A stretch of DNA of 64,000 bases from Streptomyces qinzhouensis (GCF_007856155.1 NZ_CP042266.1:3906001-3970000); one strand, 5' to 3'; shown: positions 26,989 through 37,398, numbered from the stretch's first letter. Notes: generated by a model not told the origin, from the letters alone. Numbers and translations: made by a program.

Positions 26989-28308
26989 TCAGCCCTCCAG
27001 GAACGCCACCAGCGCGTTCGCCAGCAGATACGGGTCCTGGGCGCCGCACAGCTCCCGCGCGCTGTGCATGGAGAGGATCGCGACCCCGATGTCGACGGTC
27101 CGGATGCCGTGCCGGGCGGCCGTGATCGGGCCGATGGTGGTGCCGCACGGCATCGCGTTGTTCGAGACGAAGGTCTGCCACGGCACGCCCGCCCGCTCGC
27201 AGGCGGCCGCGAACACGGCCCGCCCGGAGCCGTCGGTGGCATACCGCTGATTGACGTTGACCTTCAGGATGGGGCCGCCGTTGGCGCGCGGGTGGTGTGT
27301 GGGGTCGTGGCGCTCCGGGTAGTTGGGGTGGACGGCGTGGCCGGTGTCCGAGGAGAGGCAGATCGTCTCGGCGAAGGCCCGGGCCCGGTCCTCGTACGCA
27401 CCGCCGCGGGCGTACACGGAACGTTCCAGCACGGAGCCGAGCAGCGGGCCCTCGGCGCCGGTGTCGGACTGGGAGCCGTTTTCCTCGTGGTCGAAGGCGG
27501 CGAGAACGGGGATGTACGGCAGATCCGCACCGCGCGCCGAGACGGCGGCGAGCGCGGCCGCGCCCGCGTGCACCGAGAGCAGATTGTCCATCCGGGGGCC
27601 GGCCACCAGCTCCCGGTCCCGGCCGAGGTAGGCGGGGGGCTCGACGGGGTGGACCATCAGATCCCAGCCGGTGACCGAACCGTCGGGGAGCCCGGCCTCC
27701 TCCTCCAGGAAGCGGATCAGATCGCCTTCCAGGACCTCCCCGAGGCCCCATACGGGCTGCATATGCCGCTGCTTGTCGAGCTTGAGCCCCTCGGTGTTGA
27801 CCGAGCGGTCGAGGTGCACGGCCAGCTGCGGCACCCGCAGCAGCGCCCGGTCGACATTGACCAGCCGCTCGGAGCCGTCGCGCAGGGTCAGCCGTCCGGC
27901 GAGGCCGAGGTCCCGGTCCAGCCAGGTGTTGAGCAGCGTCCCGCCGTACAGCTCGACGGCGATCTGGCGCCAGCCCGCGGAGCCCGCGTCGGGCAGCGGC
28001 TTGACCCGGAGGTTCGGCGAGTCCGTATGCGCGCCGACGATGCGGAACGGGGTGTGCGGCGCGGCGCCCTCGGGCACGAACCAGGCGATGAGCGCCCCGC
28101 CGCGGATCACATAGCGCCCGCCGGCCTCACCGTCCCAGGCATCGGCCTCCTGCACCTCGCGGAACCCGGCCTTCTCCAGCTTCTCGGCCGTGTTCGCGAC
28201 GGCGTGGTACGGCGAGGGCGACGCGGCCAGGAACGACATCATCTCGTCGGTGTGACCGGGCCCGAAGATCCCGGCCACGCTGCTGGTGCTCTGCGGACTG
28301 CTGCTCAT
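26989..28308 (-). CDS. M18 family aminopeptidase
   Basis: 439 residues, normal for bacterial M18 aspartyl-aminopeptidase-like enzymes. Metal ligands are seen in IVGAHTDSPNLRVKP (His and region), in FDHEENGS (Asp-His-Glu-Glu) and near the end in ILSMHSARELCG (His). A cytoplasmic, zinc-dependent enzyme that removes N-terminal residues from peptides. ATG at 28308. Transcribed with or near the lipoprotein gene (92 bp apart). Confidence 0.92.
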   Translation of the reverse strand: MSSSPQSTSSVAGIFGPGHTDEMMSFLAASPSPYHAVANTAEKLEKAGFREVQEADAWDGEAGGRYVIRGGALIAWFVPEGAAPHTPFRIVGAHTDSPNLRVKPLPDAGSAGWRQIAVELYGGTLLNTWLDRDLGLAGRLTLRDGSERLVNVDRALLRVPQLAVHLDRSVNTEGLKLDKQRHMQPVWGLGEVLEGDLIRFLEEEAGLPDGSVTGWDLMVHPVEPPAYLGRDRELVAGPRMDNLLSVHAGAAALAAVSARGADLPYIPVLAAFDHEENGSQSDTGAEGPLLGSVLERSVYARGGAYEDRARAFAETICLSSDTGHAVHPNYPERHDPTHHPRANGGPILKVNVNQRYATDGSGRAVFAAACERAGVPWQTFVSNNAMPCGTTIGPITAARHGIRTVDIGVAILSMHSARELCGAQDPYLLANALVAFLEG

Positions 28309-28396
28309 GAGCCCACTGTAACGACCACGGGTCGGCGACCTCCGGGGCCTGTGGAAAACCCCGGTGACGACGGTGCGCGCGGCTCCGGGCCGGGGC

Positions 28397-28571
28397 TCAG
28401 AGCCGGTCGTACTCGGCCAGGTCGATATCGATCCCGAAGGGCTCGTCGACCTTCAGCCGGTCGCGGTGGACACCGGTGCGCTCATAGGCGCGGGCGGCGC
28501 CGGAATAGGTGTGCGTGTACACGACGGGCCGCTCGGTACGGGGGTCCGTCTCGACGACCGGACGAGGTGAG
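28397..28571 (-). pseudogene. Remnant of a Uma2-like (DUF820) protein C-terminus
   Basis: Read on the minus strand, this stretch ends with PFGIDIDLAEYDRL and stop, preceded by RPVVYTHTYSGAARAYERTG, the usual end of streptomycete Uma2/DUF820 proteins. There is no start codon or N-terminal nuclease core: the in-frame 5' side runs into the neighbouring lipoprotein gene in another frame. It looks like a truncated gene left between two intact ones. Confidence 0.5.
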
Positions 28572-28574
28572 CGG

Positions 28575-29321
28575 TCACGGTTTCTTCTTCTCGTCCGTCA
28601 GTGCGTCGTACGTCAGCGCGTCCTTCGGGAGCTCCGCGGTCGCCGGGCCGCCCCTCTGGACCTGGCGGGAGCGGTCGGCGATCAGCCGGCCGAGGGCGGC
28701 CAGCTCCTTCGGGGAGTAGGTCTTCACCATGGTCGCCAGGCCGCCGGTGCGGACCGTCACCACCGTGGTGCCGACCGCCGCGGACAGCAGAGTGCCGGGG
28801 GCGTTGAGACGGGTGGTGCCCCGCCGGGCGGTCGTGGCGGAGCCGACGCGGGTGGGGAGGGTGACCTCGGTGACGCCCTTGGGGCTCAGCTCGGTGGCTT
28901 CCAGCTTCTCCATGACCAGCGGGTACGCCGTGGTCGCCGCCTCGCTCGTCTTGTAGGCGTACACCGTGAACTCGATATGGCCGGCGTCCCGGTGGGTGAA
29001 GAACGCGCCGCTCATGTGGAGGGCGTCCTTGCACCAGGCGGACCGGCCGGTGCACAGGGCGGCCCTCTTGGTGAGGTCGTCCACGGCGGGGCGGGTGGTG
29101 AGGGACCAGTCGAGCAGATCGTCGGCGCGGGGGAGGACCGCCGCCGTCTGTTCCGGGGTGAGCCGGACCGCGGCCGGTTCGGGGCCGGCCGGGCTCGCGC
29201 TCGCCCCGGCGCGCTCCCCCGGCTTCCCGGAGTCGGCGTCCGCGCAGCCCGTGAGCAGGACGGCCGTTGCCGTCAGCGCCGCCGAGAGGCCGGTGAAGCG
29301 CGCGTTCCTCGTCACGTTCAT
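28575..29321 (-). CDS. Putative lipoprotein of unknown function
   Basis: 248 residues: signal peptide and lipobox LLTGC, then a Ser/Ala/Pro linker and a globular part from about residue 50 with a Cys pair (ALCTGRSAWCKDA). Resembles streptomycete surface lipoproteins with a PknH-sensor-like or similar alpha/beta fold, but I cannot assign a family. ATG at 29321. The 3' end abuts the Uma2-like remnant. Confidence 0.65.
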   Translation of the reverse strand: MNVTRNARFTGLSAALTATAVLLTGCADADSGKPGERAGASASPAGPEPAAVRLTPEQTAAVLPRADDLLDWSLTTRPAVDDLTKRAALCTGRSAWCKDALHMSGAFFTHRDAGHIEFTVYAYKTSEAATTAYPLVMEKLEATELSPKGVTEVTLPTRVGSATTARRGTTRLNAPGTLLSAAVGTTVVTVRTGGLATMVKTYSPKELAALGRLIADRSRQVQRGGPATAELPKDALTYDALTDEKKKP

Positions 29322-29457
29322 GATTCCCCCGTCCCGTTGGCGCGATCATACGAACGGCCCGGCCGCTCAGGAATCCCCGAGCGGCCGGGCCGGCGTACGC
29401 ATTCGGCTACAGAGCTGCCACGGGACGGAAACCCGGCAGCTCAGCAGGGGTGCGGAC

Positions 29458-31290
29458 TCAGAAAGCGGCCTCGTCGAGGTCCATCAGCGCCCCGTCGACC
29501 GACTCCGCCAGCGCGCGCTCGACCGAGACGCCCGGCAGCACGTTGGCGGCGAAGAACTTCGCGGCGGCGATCTTGCCCTGGTAGAACGGCACGTCCTTCG
29601 CGGACGCCGCGCCCGACCGGAGCCGCTCGGCCGCGACGGCCGCACCGCGCAGCAGCAGATAGCCGACGACGACGTCCCCGGACGCGTACAGCAGCCGGGT
29701 CGTGTTGAGGCCGACCTTGTAGATGTTCCGGACGTCCTCGCCGGTGGCGATCAGGTCGTTCGTCATCGCGCCGACGATCGCCTCCAGATCGACGGCCGCC
29801 TTGGCCAGCGCGTCCCTGGCCGGGGCCAGCTCGTCGCCGCCCTCGGCGAGCGCGAGGAACTTCTTGATCTCCTCGGCCAGGGTGTTCAGCGCCTGCCCCT
29901 GGTCGCGGACGATCTTCCGGAAGAAGTAGTCCTGGCCCTGGATGGCCGTCGTGCCCTCGTAGAGGGTGTCGATCTTGGCGTCGCGGATGTACTGCTCCAG
30001 CGGGTACTCCTGGAGGTAGCCGGAGCCGCCGAAGATCTGGAGCGCCTGGGCCAGCTGCTCGTACGACTTCTCGGAGCCGTAGCCCTTGACGATGGGCAGC
30101 AGCAGGTCGTTGAGCGCGACCAGGGCCGCCGGGTCCTCGCCCGCCGCCTCCTTGACCGCGATGTCGTCCTGGACGGAGGCGGTGTAGAGGACGAGGGCGC
30201 GCATGCCCTCCGCGTACGCCTTCTGCGTCATCAGGGAGCGGCGCACGTCGGGGTGGTGGGTGATGGTGACCTTGGGCGCGGACTTGTCCATGAAGTTGAC
30301 CAGGTCCTGGCCCTGCACCCGCTCCTTGGCGTACTCCAGGGCGTTGAGGTAGCCGCTGGAGAGGGTGGCGATCGCCTTGGTGCCGACCATCATCCGGGCG
30401 AACTCGATGATCATGAACATCTGGCGGATGCCGTCGTGCTTGTCGCCGATCAGCCAGCCCTTGGCGGGGTGCTTGTCGCCGAACGTCATCTCGCAGGTGT
30501 TGGAGGCCTTCAGGCCCATCTTGTGCTCGACGTTGGTCGCGTAGACGCCGTTGCGCTCGCCCAGTTCGCCGGTCTCCCAGTCGAACTCGTACTTCGGTAC
30601 GAGGAAGAGGGAGAGGCCCTTGGTGCCGGGTCCGGCACCCTCGGGGCGGGCCAGTACGTAGTGGAAGATGTTCTCCGACATATCGTGCTCGCCCGAGGTG
30701 ATGAAGCGCTTCACGCCCTCGATGTGCCAGCTGCCGTCCTCCTGCCGCACGGCCTTCGTGCGGCCCGCGCCCACGTCCGAGCCGGCGTCCGGCTCGGTGA
30801 GGACCATCGTGGAGCCCCACTCCTTCTCGATGGCGAGGGCGGCGACCTTCTTCTGTGCCTCGTTGCCCTCGGCGTAGAGGATTCCGGCGAAGGCGGGGCC
30901 CGACGCGTACATCCAGATCGCGGGGTTGGCGCCGAGCAGCAGCTCCGCGTACGACCAGATCAGGGAGCGCGGCGCGGTGGTGCCGCCGATCTCCTCGGGC
31001 AGGCCGAGACGCCAGTACTCCGAGTCCATGAAGGCGCGGTAGCTCTTCTTGAAGGTCTCGGGGACCGGGGCGGTGTGGGTGACGGGGTCGAAGACCGGCG
31101 GAGTGCGGTCGGCGTCGGCGAACGACGCGGCCAGGTCGTTCTCGGCGAGCCTGGCGAGCTCCTCCAGGATGTTCCGGGCGGTATCGGCGTCCATCTCGGC
31201 GAACGGACCCGTGCCGTACAGCTTGTCGCGCCCGAGCACCTCGAAGAGGTTGAACTCGATGTCGCGGAGATTCGACTTGTAGTGCCCCAT
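29458..31290 (-). CDS. Acyl-CoA dehydrogenase, long C-terminal-extension type
   Basis: 610 residues, the ~600-aa subclass rather than the ~380-aa type. The FAD/acyl binding signatures include LTEPDAGSD and the C-terminal core around [23 protein letters not shown] (FAD binding and dimer region). It performs the first step of fatty-acid beta-oxidation, making trans-2-enoyl-CoA. The ATG at 31290 follows CGGAG; the 41-codon upstream extension would cross the promoter. Divergent from the SseB gene, with an inverted repeat in the gap. Confidence 0.92.
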   Translation of the reverse strand: MGHYKSNLRDIEFNLFEVLGRDKLYGTGPFAEMDADTARNILEELARLAENDLAASFADADRTPPVFDPVTHTAPVPETFKKSYRAFMDSEYWRLGLPEEIGGTTAPRSLIWSYAELLLGANPAIWMYASGPAFAGILYAEGNEAQKKVAALAIEKEWGSTMVLTEPDAGSDVGAGRTKAVRQEDGSWHIEGVKRFITSGEHDMSENIFHYVLARPEGAGPGTKGLSLFLVPKYEFDWETGELGERNGVYATNVEHKMGLKASNTCEMTFGDKHPAKGWLIGDKHDGIRQMFMIIEFARMMVGTKAIATLSSGYLNALEYAKERVQGQDLVNFMDKSAPKVTITHHPDVRRSLMTQKAYAEGMRALVLYTASVQDDIAVKEAAGEDPAALVALNDLLLPIVKGYGSEKSYEQLAQALQIFGGSGYLQEYPLEQYIRDAKIDTLYEGTTAIQGQDYFFRKIVRDQGQALNTLAEEIKKFLALAEGGDELAPARDALAKAAVDLEAIVGAMTNDLIATGEDVRNIYKVGLNTTRLLYASGDVVVGYLLLRGAAVAAERLRSGAASAKDVPFYQGKIAAAKFFAANVLPGVSVERALAESVDGALMDLDEAAF

Positions 31291-31320
31291 GGCGACGGCT
31301 CCGTAAAGATCGAAACGCAG

Positions 31321-31361
31321 TACCGGTGAGTAGCTACCGACCATGATGCTACCCATCGGTA
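31321..31361. promoter_or_regulatory. Inverted repeat upstream of the acyl-CoA dehydrogenase
   Basis: Arms TACCGGTGAGTAGC (31321-31334) and GCTACCCATCGGTA (31348-31361, reading TACCGATGGGTAGC on the other strand) match at 12 of 14 positions, with 13 bp between. The position, 31-71 bp before the ATG at 31290, suggests a repressor site of a fatty-acid-responsive regulator. Confidence 0.55.
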
Positions 31362-31411
31362 ATAAGGCACAACCCCGAAGCGGGCATCTGTGACTCGTTA
31401 CTCTTACGAGC

Positions 31412-31900
31412 ATGTACGGCTATGACCAGAGTCCGGGCGCTCAGCAGCAGTACGCACCCCAGCAGCCCTATGGGGCCCAGCCGCACGGCCAGCCGTCACA
31501 CGGGCAGTCCGTGCCGGGTCAGCCGCTCTATCCGGAGCCGTCCCCGCCGTCCCTCGCCGACGCCGTCCGGGCCTTCACCACGGGCTCGCTCGCCGCGGAG
31601 GACTTCCAGCAGATCTTCGCCGGCTCCAAGGTCTACTGCCCGCGCGGTGACAATCCGGGCTTCCTCGCGCTCCACAACACCCAGCAGCCGGTGATCCCGA
31701 TGTTCACCTCGCTGAAGGAGCTGCGGCGGTACGCGGGCAAGGAGTCCAAGTACTTCGTGATCACCGGCGCCGAGGTGATCGACCTGCTCCCGACGGGCTA
31801 CGGCTTCGTCCTCGATATGGAGGGGCAGCACCGGATGGTCTTCGACGCCAAGGCGGTGGAGCAGATGGTCGACTTCGCGATGCGCCGGATGTACGGCTGA
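31412..31900 (+). CDS. SseB-family protein
   Basis: 162 residues: a Gln/Pro/Tyr-rich disordered start followed by an SseB N-terminal-type domain (about 50-160: [73 protein letters not shown]). Function is not established in actinobacteria. Start ATG at 31412, divergent from the acyl-CoA dehydrogenase. A GGGCCCGG hairpin follows the stop. Confidence 0.8.
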   Translation: MYGYDQSPGAQQQYAPQQPYGAQPHGQPSHGQSVPGQPLYPEPSPPSLADAVRAFTTGSLAAEDFQQIFAGSKVYCPRGDNPGFLALHNTQQPVIPMFTSLKELRRYAGKESKYFVITGAEVIDLLPTGYGFVLDMEGQHRMVFDAKAVEQMVDFAMRRMYG

Positions 31901-31937
31901 GGAGCGCGGCGCCGGATGGCGCGGGGCGCGGCCCAGG

Positions 31938-31965
31938 GGGCCCGGGGGGAATAGCCGCCGGGCCC
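31938..31965. terminator. GC hairpin after the SseB gene
   Basis: Arms GGGCCCGG / CCGGGCCC with a 12-base loop, 38 bp after the stop. No T-tract. Confidence 0.5.
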
Positions 31966-32037
31966 TCCGTCGTTCCCGGTGGCAGGAAGTTCAGCTTTCA
32001 ACTAAAGTGGGAACCCGGTAGCCCGAGGAGGTACCCC

Positions 32038-33018
32038 ATGCCTGCAGTGACCGTCGAAAACCCGCTGACCCTGCCGCGTGTCGCCGCATCCGCCGACGCC
32101 GTCGCCCGTCCCGTGCTGGCCGTGTCCACGGCCCCCAGCGGTTTCGAGGGCGAGGGTTTCCCGGTGCGCCGTGCGTTCGCCGGGATCAACTACCGCCATC
32201 TCGACCCGTTCATCATGATGGACCAGATGGGCGAGGTGGAGTACGCGCCGGGCGAGCCCAAGGGCACCCCCTGGCACCCCCACCGAGGCTTTGAAACCGT
32301 CACCTACATCATCGACGGGGTCTTCGACCACCAGGACTCCAACGGTGGTGGCGGAACCATCACCAACGGTGACACCCAGTGGATGACCGCCGGCTCCGGT
32401 CTCCTCCACATCGAGGCGCCGCCGGAGGCGCTGGTCGTGTCCGGCGGGCTCTTCCACGGCCTCCAGCTGTGGGTGAACCTGCCCGCGGCCGACAAGATGA
32501 TGGCCCCCCGCTACCAGGACATCCGCGGCGGCCAGGTGCAGCTCCTCACCTCCCCCGACGGGGGCGCGCTGCTCCGGGTCATCGCCGGTGAGCTGGACGG
32601 CCACGCGGGCCCCGGCATCACCCACACCCCGATCACGATGATCCACGCCACCCTGCGGCCGGGCGCCGAGATCACCCTGCCGTGGCAGCAGGACTTCAAC
32701 GGTCTGGCGTACGTCCTGGCCGGCCGGGGCGCGGTGGGCGCCGAGCGGCGGCCGATCGTCTCCGGTCAGACCGCGGTCTTCGGCGACGGCGGTTCGCTGA
32801 CCGTCCGCGCGGACGAGAAGCAGGACGGGCACACGCCCGACCTGGAGGTCGTGCTGCTGGGCGGCCGGCCGATCCGTGAGCCGATGGCGCACTACGGGCC
32901 GTTCGTGATGAACACCCGTGAGGAGCTCCAGCAGGCCTTCGACGACTTCCAGAAGGGCCGCCTCGGCACGATTCCGGCGGTCCACGGAATGAAGCCGTCG
33001 GGCCCGTCGGGCGAGTAA
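32038..33018 (+). CDS. Pirin family protein
   Basis: 326 residues, bicupin. The N-terminal pirin domain has the metal-binding His pair in WHPHRGFETVTYIIDG and the later His and Glu in GSGLLHIEAPPE. The second cupin is less conserved. Bacterial pirins include quercetin-dioxygenase-like enzymes and regulators of pyruvate metabolism; this one is not assigned. Very good ribosome binding site GAGGAGG before ATG 32038. A canonical terminator at 33177 ends the transcript. Confidence 0.9.
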   Translation: MPAVTVENPLTLPRVAASADAVARPVLAVSTAPSGFEGEGFPVRRAFAGINYRHLDPFIMMDQMGEVEYAPGEPKGTPWHPHRGFETVTYIIDGVFDHQDSNGGGGTITNGDTQWMTAGSGLLHIEAPPEALVVSGGLFHGLQLWVNLPAADKMMAPRYQDIRGGQVQLLTSPDGGALLRVIAGELDGHAGPGITHTPITMIHATLRPGAEITLPWQQDFNGLAYVLAGRGAVGAERRPIVSGQTAVFGDGGSLTVRADEKQDGHTPDLEVVLLGGRPIREPMAHYGPFVMNTREELQQAFDDFQKGRLGTIPAVHGMKPSGPSGE

Positions 33019-33176
33019 CCGCCGGCACGGGGGCTCGGTGCGTATGCCCCGGGCCCTGCTCGACCGGACCCGTCGGGGAAGCAGCCTGAAGTGCGGGCTC
33101 CCGGAGCCCCCGGCGCCGGCCCGTTCCGCGCCCGTACAAGACCCCGCCGAGTCGTTCCCCCGACGGCCCGGCGGTA

Positions 33177-33215
33177 GCCGCCCATCCGGTCCCCCGCCGG
33201 GTGGGCGGCGTTTTT
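33177..33215 (+). terminator. Canonical Rho-independent terminator
   Basis: A 13-bp stem (GCCGCCCATCCGG with GTGGGCGGC on the other side) and 7-base loop followed by GTTTTT. T-tracts like this are uncommon in Streptomyces. It lies between the pirin and AI-2E genes; the rest of that 325-bp gap shows no gene. Confidence 0.85.
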
Positions 33216-33343
33216 CCGTTCCGGGCGGTACGGGGGCGGGCGCCGCCCTCGGTGGTGCGAGCCCCCGTACCAACACGGCCCCGCGTCACCCGTACGGGCG
33301 GCTCCGGCGCGCTCCCCCGCCCCGTCCGTGATCGCGTGGGAGC

Positions 33344-34408
33344 GTGCATACCCTCCTGCCCGAGCCGGTATGGCGGCTCGCCGCCTGGTGCGTCGTCCTG
33401 CTGCTGGTCTCCGGGGTCGGCGCGGTGGGCATCTGGCTGGTCATCACCTTCCGTATCGCCGTCACCCCGCTTCTGCTGGCGATCCTCGGCACGGCCCTGC
33501 TCGGCCCGCTCTACCGCAGGCTGGTCCGGATGAAGGTCCATCGGTCCCTCGCCGCCGCGCTGACCTGCGTCGCCGTCGTCGCCGTCGTCGGCGGGGCGAT
33601 GTACATCATCGTGGGCGCGCTGATCGACAACGGCGCTCAGATCGTCTCGTCGCTGCGCAGCGCCGCGAAGGGCGTCACCGATCACTTCGGTGCCGCGGGC
33701 ACCGATCTCGTCGACCTCGCCCGCAGCGGCAAGGACCTGCTGGCCAAGTTCGGCGGGACGGCCGCGTCCGGGGTGATCAGCGGGCTGAGCGTGGCGGGCC
33801 AGGTGATCGCCACCGCCGTGCTCGCCCTGCTGCTGGTCTTCTTCTTCCTCCGGGACTCCGGCAAGGCGGCCGGATTCGCCCGCTCCGTGATCCCCGGACC
33901 GGCCGGGGAGACCGTGGAGGCCATGGGCCGGCGGGCCTTCGAGGCCGTCGAGGGCTTTATGCGCGGGACGACCATCATCGCCCTCATCGACGCCGTACTG
34001 ATCACCATCGGACTGCTGATCCTGCGGGTCCCGGGCGCGGTGGGCCTGGGCGCGCTGGTCTTCGTCGGCGCCTACATCCCGTACCTCGGCGCCTTCCTCT
34101 CCGGCGCGGTCGCCGTGCTGGTGGCGCTGGCGGACCGGGGCTGGGTGATCGCGCTCTGGACCCTGGGCGTCGTCCTGGCGGTGCAGGTACTCGAAGGCCA
34201 TCTCCTCCAGCCGATGATCCAGAGCCGGACGGTCCAGATGCACCCGGCGGTGGTGATGCTGGCGATCACAGCGGGCGCGGGGGTCGCGGGCATCCTCGGG
34301 ATGCTGCTCGCGGTGCCGGTGACGGCGGCGGCCTTCGGGATCATCAGCGAGCTGCGGACCCGGTACGGGACGGCGGACAAACCCTTGCCGGGCGGGCCCG
34401 GGGCCTGA
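33344..34408 (+). CDS. AI-2E family transporter / PerM-like permease
   Basis: 354 residues of the AI-2E transporter family: two N-terminal helices, a soluble stretch (about 95-150), then paired helices VIATAVLALLLVFFFLRDSG and GLGALVFVGAYIPYLGAFLSGA, a glycine/proline pattern characteristic of the family. Substrate is unknown; members include Na+/H+ antiporters and signal exporters. GTG start at 33344 with GGGAGC upstream. Confidence 0.85.
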   Translation: MHTLLPEPVWRLAAWCVVLLLVSGVGAVGIWLVITFRIAVTPLLLAILGTALLGPLYRRLVRMKVHRSLAAALTCVAVVAVVGGAMYIIVGALIDNGAQIVSSLRSAAKGVTDHFGAAGTDLVDLARSGKDLLAKFGGTAASGVISGLSVAGQVIATAVLALLLVFFFLRDSGKAAGFARSVIPGPAGETVEAMGRRAFEAVEGFMRGTTIIALIDAVLITIGLLILRVPGAVGLGALVFVGAYIPYLGAFLSGAVAVLVALADRGWVIALWTLGVVLAVQVLEGHLLQPMIQSRTVQMHPAVVMLAITAGAGVAGILGMLLAVPVTAAAFGIISELRTRYGTADKPLPGGPGA

Positions 34409-34535
34409 GAGCCACCGAACGAGCGGCACGCATTCCCGTACTCCCCACGCATTACTTGTAGTATTGGATCCAGTGCAATGCGTGACTAATCTCCGGAAGC
34501 AAGTGGTCCCAAAAACCGCACAACTGGAGAATTTG

Positions 34536-35507
34536 ATGGCACGTTCTCGCATTCGGCTGACCCTGCTGGGCTCGGCCGTGGCCCTGACCGCGGGCACCCT
34601 CGTACCCGCTCAGCTCGTCGGGGCGCAGCCCGCCGCGGCCGCGTCCTACGAGTGGGTGGCGCTGGGTGACTCGTACACCGCCGGGGTCATCGCGGCCGCC
34701 GGTGATGTCTTCGAGATCCCCCGGGACGGCTGCGAGCGCACCGACCAGTCCTATCCGCAGGTCATCGACCGGGACCTCGGCTCGCTCATCGAGCTGACCA
34801 ACGTCAGCTGCGGCGCCGCCACGATCGAGGACATCACCTTCCGGGCCCAGGAGCCGATCGGCCGCCATCTGCCGCCCTTCTCCGAGGACCCCGACTACCC
34901 ATTCCCGCCGGTGCCGCCCCAGTCCGAAGCGGTCAAGACCGGTACCGATGTGATCACCGTGGGCGTGGGCGGCAACACCCTCGACTTCGGCGGCATCCTC
35001 TCCAAGTGCCTGGAACTGGGCTCGGGCAGCGGTGGCACGGGCACACCGTGCAAGGACGAACTGGCCGCCGGTATCCCCGCCAGGCTGACCAAGGTGGGCA
35101 AGGACTACGACGCGATGCTGGCCAAGCTCCATGAGCGGGCCCCGCACGCCAAGGTCCTGTCCGTCGGCTACCCCACGATCATCCCCGCGGACAGCTCCAA
35201 GTGCCGCTACAACGACCCGCACCAGTTCGCCTCGATCACCCAGGGGGATCTGGACTGGCTGCGCCGGGACGTTCTGGAACCCCTGAACAAGACCATCGAG
35301 AAGTCGGCCGGCACCCAGGACGCCGCGACCTTCGTCAACCTCTACGACTCCTCCCGGAACCACAGCGTCTGTGACACCGGCAAGTGGGTCGAAGGCGTCT
35401 TGGACAGCGATGACCGGCCGGCCCTCGTGCACCCCAACGCCAGGGGCCACCGCAACGCCGCCGACCATGTGTCGTCGGCGATCCTGAACGCCATCAGCCC
35501 GAACTGA
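34536..35507 (+). CDS. Secreted SGNH/GDSL hydrolase (lipase/esterase)
   Basis: 323 residues with a Sec signal peptide ending near AAAAS. SGNH blocks: catalytic Ser in ALGDSYTAG, Gly in TNVSCGAATIEDI, Asn in TVGVGGNTLDFGG, and the Asp/His region near LVHPNARGHRNAADHV. Five or more Cys residues suggest disulfides, as in the Streptomyces SGNH lipases. ATG at 34536 follows GGAG at good spacing; earlier in-frame ATG is within the promoter. A long hairpin follows. Confidence 0.9.
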   Translation: MARSRIRLTLLGSAVALTAGTLVPAQLVGAQPAAAASYEWVALGDSYTAGVIAAAGDVFEIPRDGCERTDQSYPQVIDRDLGSLIELTNVSCGAATIEDITFRAQEPIGRHLPPFSEDPDYPFPPVPPQSEAVKTGTDVITVGVGGNTLDFGGILSKCLELGSGSGGTGTPCKDELAAGIPARLTKVGKDYDAMLAKLHERAPHAKVLSVGYPTIIPADSSKCRYNDPHQFASITQGDLDWLRRDVLEPLNKTIEKSAGTQDAATFVNLYDSSRNHSVCDTGKWVEGVLDSDDRPALVHPNARGHRNAADHVSSAILNAISPN

Positions 35508-35543
35508 CCCGCACCGCGGCACCCCGCCGCGGGCCGGGAACGG

Positions 35544-35589
35544 CCAGGGGTCCCGTACCACCGCGAAAGCGGCCGTACGGGACCCCTGG
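35544..35589. terminator. Strong bidirectional terminator
   Basis: Perfect 15-bp stem (CCAGGGGTCCCGTAC and complement) with an inner CCGC-GAAA-GCGG mini-hairpin, between the convergent SGNH hydrolase and aspS genes. Confidence 0.85.
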
Positions 35590-35610
35590 TTCGTTACTGC
35601 CCTACCGCGG

Positions 35611-37398
35611 CTACTCCGCCGCCTGCGACGGGGACGGCTTCGCGACCGGCTTGCGGAGCTGGAGGTTCAGCTCCCGCAGCCGCACCTCGTCCAGCTCCGT
35701 CGGCGCGCCCATCATCAGGTCCTGGGCGTTGCCGTTCAGCGGGAAGGCGATCGTCTCGCGGATGTTCGGCTCGTCGGCCAGCAGCATCACGATGCGGTCG
35801 ATACCGGGGGCGATACCGCCGTGCGGCGGGGCGCCGAGGCGGAAGGCGCGCAGCATGCCCGCGAACGCCTCCTCGGTGGTCTCCCGGGCGTAACCGGCGA
35901 TCTCGAAGGCCTTCAGCATGACCTCGGGCTCGTGGTTCCGGATCGCGCCGGACGACAGCTCGATGCCGTTGCAGACGATGTCGTACTGCCAGGCAAGGAT
36001 GTCGAGCGGGTCCTTCTCCTCCAGGTCCCGCATACCGCCCTGGGGCATCGAGAAGGGGTTGTGGGAGAAGTCGATCTTGCCGGTCTCCTCGTCCTTCTCG
36101 TACATCGGGAAGTCGACGATCCAGCAGAAGCGGAAGACGCCGTCCTCGAACTGGCCGGCGCGCTTGGCGGCCTCGACCCGGACCGCGCCCATGATCTTGG
36201 CGACCTCGTCGCTGTCACCGGCGCCGAAGAAGACGGCGTGCCCGGCGGCGAGGCCGAGGCGCTCGGTGAGGACCTTGACGTTCTCCTCGGTGAGGAACTT
36301 GGCGATCGGGCCGGTCAGCGAACCGTCCTCGGCGACCCGGACCCAGGCCAGACCCTTGGCGCCCTGCTCCACCGCGTACTCGCCGAGCTGGTCGAAGAAC
36401 TTCCGCGGCTGGGCGGCGACATCCGGCACCGGCAGCGCGCGGACGTGCTTGCCCGCGAACGCCTTGAACTCCGAGCCCTCGAAGACATCGGTGATGTCCA
36501 CCAGCTCCAGCTTGGCGCGCAGGTCCGGCTTGTCGGAGCCGTACTTCAGCATCGCCTCGCGGAACGGGATCCGCGGGAACGGCGAGGTGACATGACGCCC
36601 GCCGCCGAACTCCTCGAAGATCTCCGTCATCAGCTTCTCGACCGGCTGGAAGACGTCCTCCTGCTCGACGAAGCTCATCTCCAGGTCGAGCTGGTAGAAC
36701 TCGCCGGGGGAGCGGTCGGCGCGGGCGTCCTCGTCGCGGAAGCAGGGCGCGATCTGGAAGTACCGGTCGAAGCCGGAGATCATCAGCAGCTGCTTGAACT
36801 GCTGCGGGGCCTGCGGCAGCGCGTAGAACTTGCCCGGGTTCAGCCGGGACGGCACGACGAAGTCGCGGGCGCCCTCGGGGGAGGTCGCGGCGAGGATCGG
36901 GGTCGCCATCTCGTTGAAGCCGAGCGCCGTCATCTTGTGGCGGATGGCCGAGATCACGGCCGTACGCAGCATGATGTTGCGGTGCATGCGCTCACGGCGC
37001 AGGTCCAGGAAGCGGTACTCGAGCCGCCGCTCCTCGTTGACCCCGTCGTCCGCGTTGATCGTGAAGGGGATCTGGGCGGCGGCGCCCAGCACCTCGACCT
37101 CGGCGACCTCGACCTCGACCTCACCGGTGGCCAGCTCGGGGTTGATGTTGTCGGTGCCCCGGCTGACGACCTTGCCGTCGATCCGGACGACGGTCTCCTT
37201 GGTGAGGTGGCTCAGCGCCTCGTTCGCGGCGGTGCCGGGGCGGGCCACGAGCTGGGTGATGCCGTAGTGGTCGCGGAGATCGATGAAGAGGATGCCGCCC
37301 AGGTCTCGGCGATTGTGCAGCCAGCCGCTCAGCCGGACGTCCGTGGAGACGTCAGAGGCGCGGAGCTCGCCGCAGGTGTGGGACCTGTACCGATGCAT
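35611..37398 (-). CDS. aspS: Aspartyl-tRNA synthetase
   Basis: 595 residues, bacterial-type AspRS. N-terminal OB-fold anticodon domain ([27 protein letters not shown]), class II motif 2 ([25 protein letters not shown]), an inserted GAD domain in the middle, and motif 3 ([22 protein letters not shown]). It charges tRNA-Asp, and in organisms with the amidotransferase pathway may also charge tRNA-Asn. ATG at 37398 is a family-typical start ([12 protein letters not shown]). Single gene. Confidence 0.97.
   Translation of the reverse strand: MHRYRSHTCGELRASDVSTDVRLSGWLHNRRDLGGILFIDLRDHYGITQLVARPGTAANEALSHLTKETVVRIDGKVVSRGTDNINPELATGEVEVEVAEVEVLGAAAQIPFTINADDGVNEERRLEYRFLDLRRERMHRNIMLRTAVISAIRHKMTALGFNEMATPILAATSPEGARDFVVPSRLNPGKFYALPQAPQQFKQLLMISGFDRYFQIAPCFRDEDARADRSPGEFYQLDLEMSFVEQEDVFQPVEKLMTEIFEEFGGGRHVTSPFPRIPFREAMLKYGSDKPDLRAKLELVDITDVFEGSEFKAFAGKHVRALPVPDVAAQPRKFFDQLGEYAVEQGAKGLAWVRVAEDGSLTGPIAKFLTEENVKVLTERLGLAAGHAVFFGAGDSDEVAKIMGAVRVEAAKRAGQFEDGVFRFCWIVDFPMYEKDEETGKIDFSHNPFSMPQGGMRDLEEKDPLDILAWQYDIVCNGIELSSGAIRNHEPEVMLKAFEIAGYARETTEEAFAGMLRAFRLGAPPHGGIAPGIDRIVMLLADEPNIRETIAFPLNGNAQDLMMGAPTELDEVRLRELNLQLRKPVAKPSPSQAAE

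Noticed and set aside
27064..31329. Long plus-strand frames over the M18 peptidase, lipoprotein and acyl-CoA dehydrogenase
   Set aside because: Antisense shadows lacking any recognisable motif; the minus-strand genes carry catalytic motifs.
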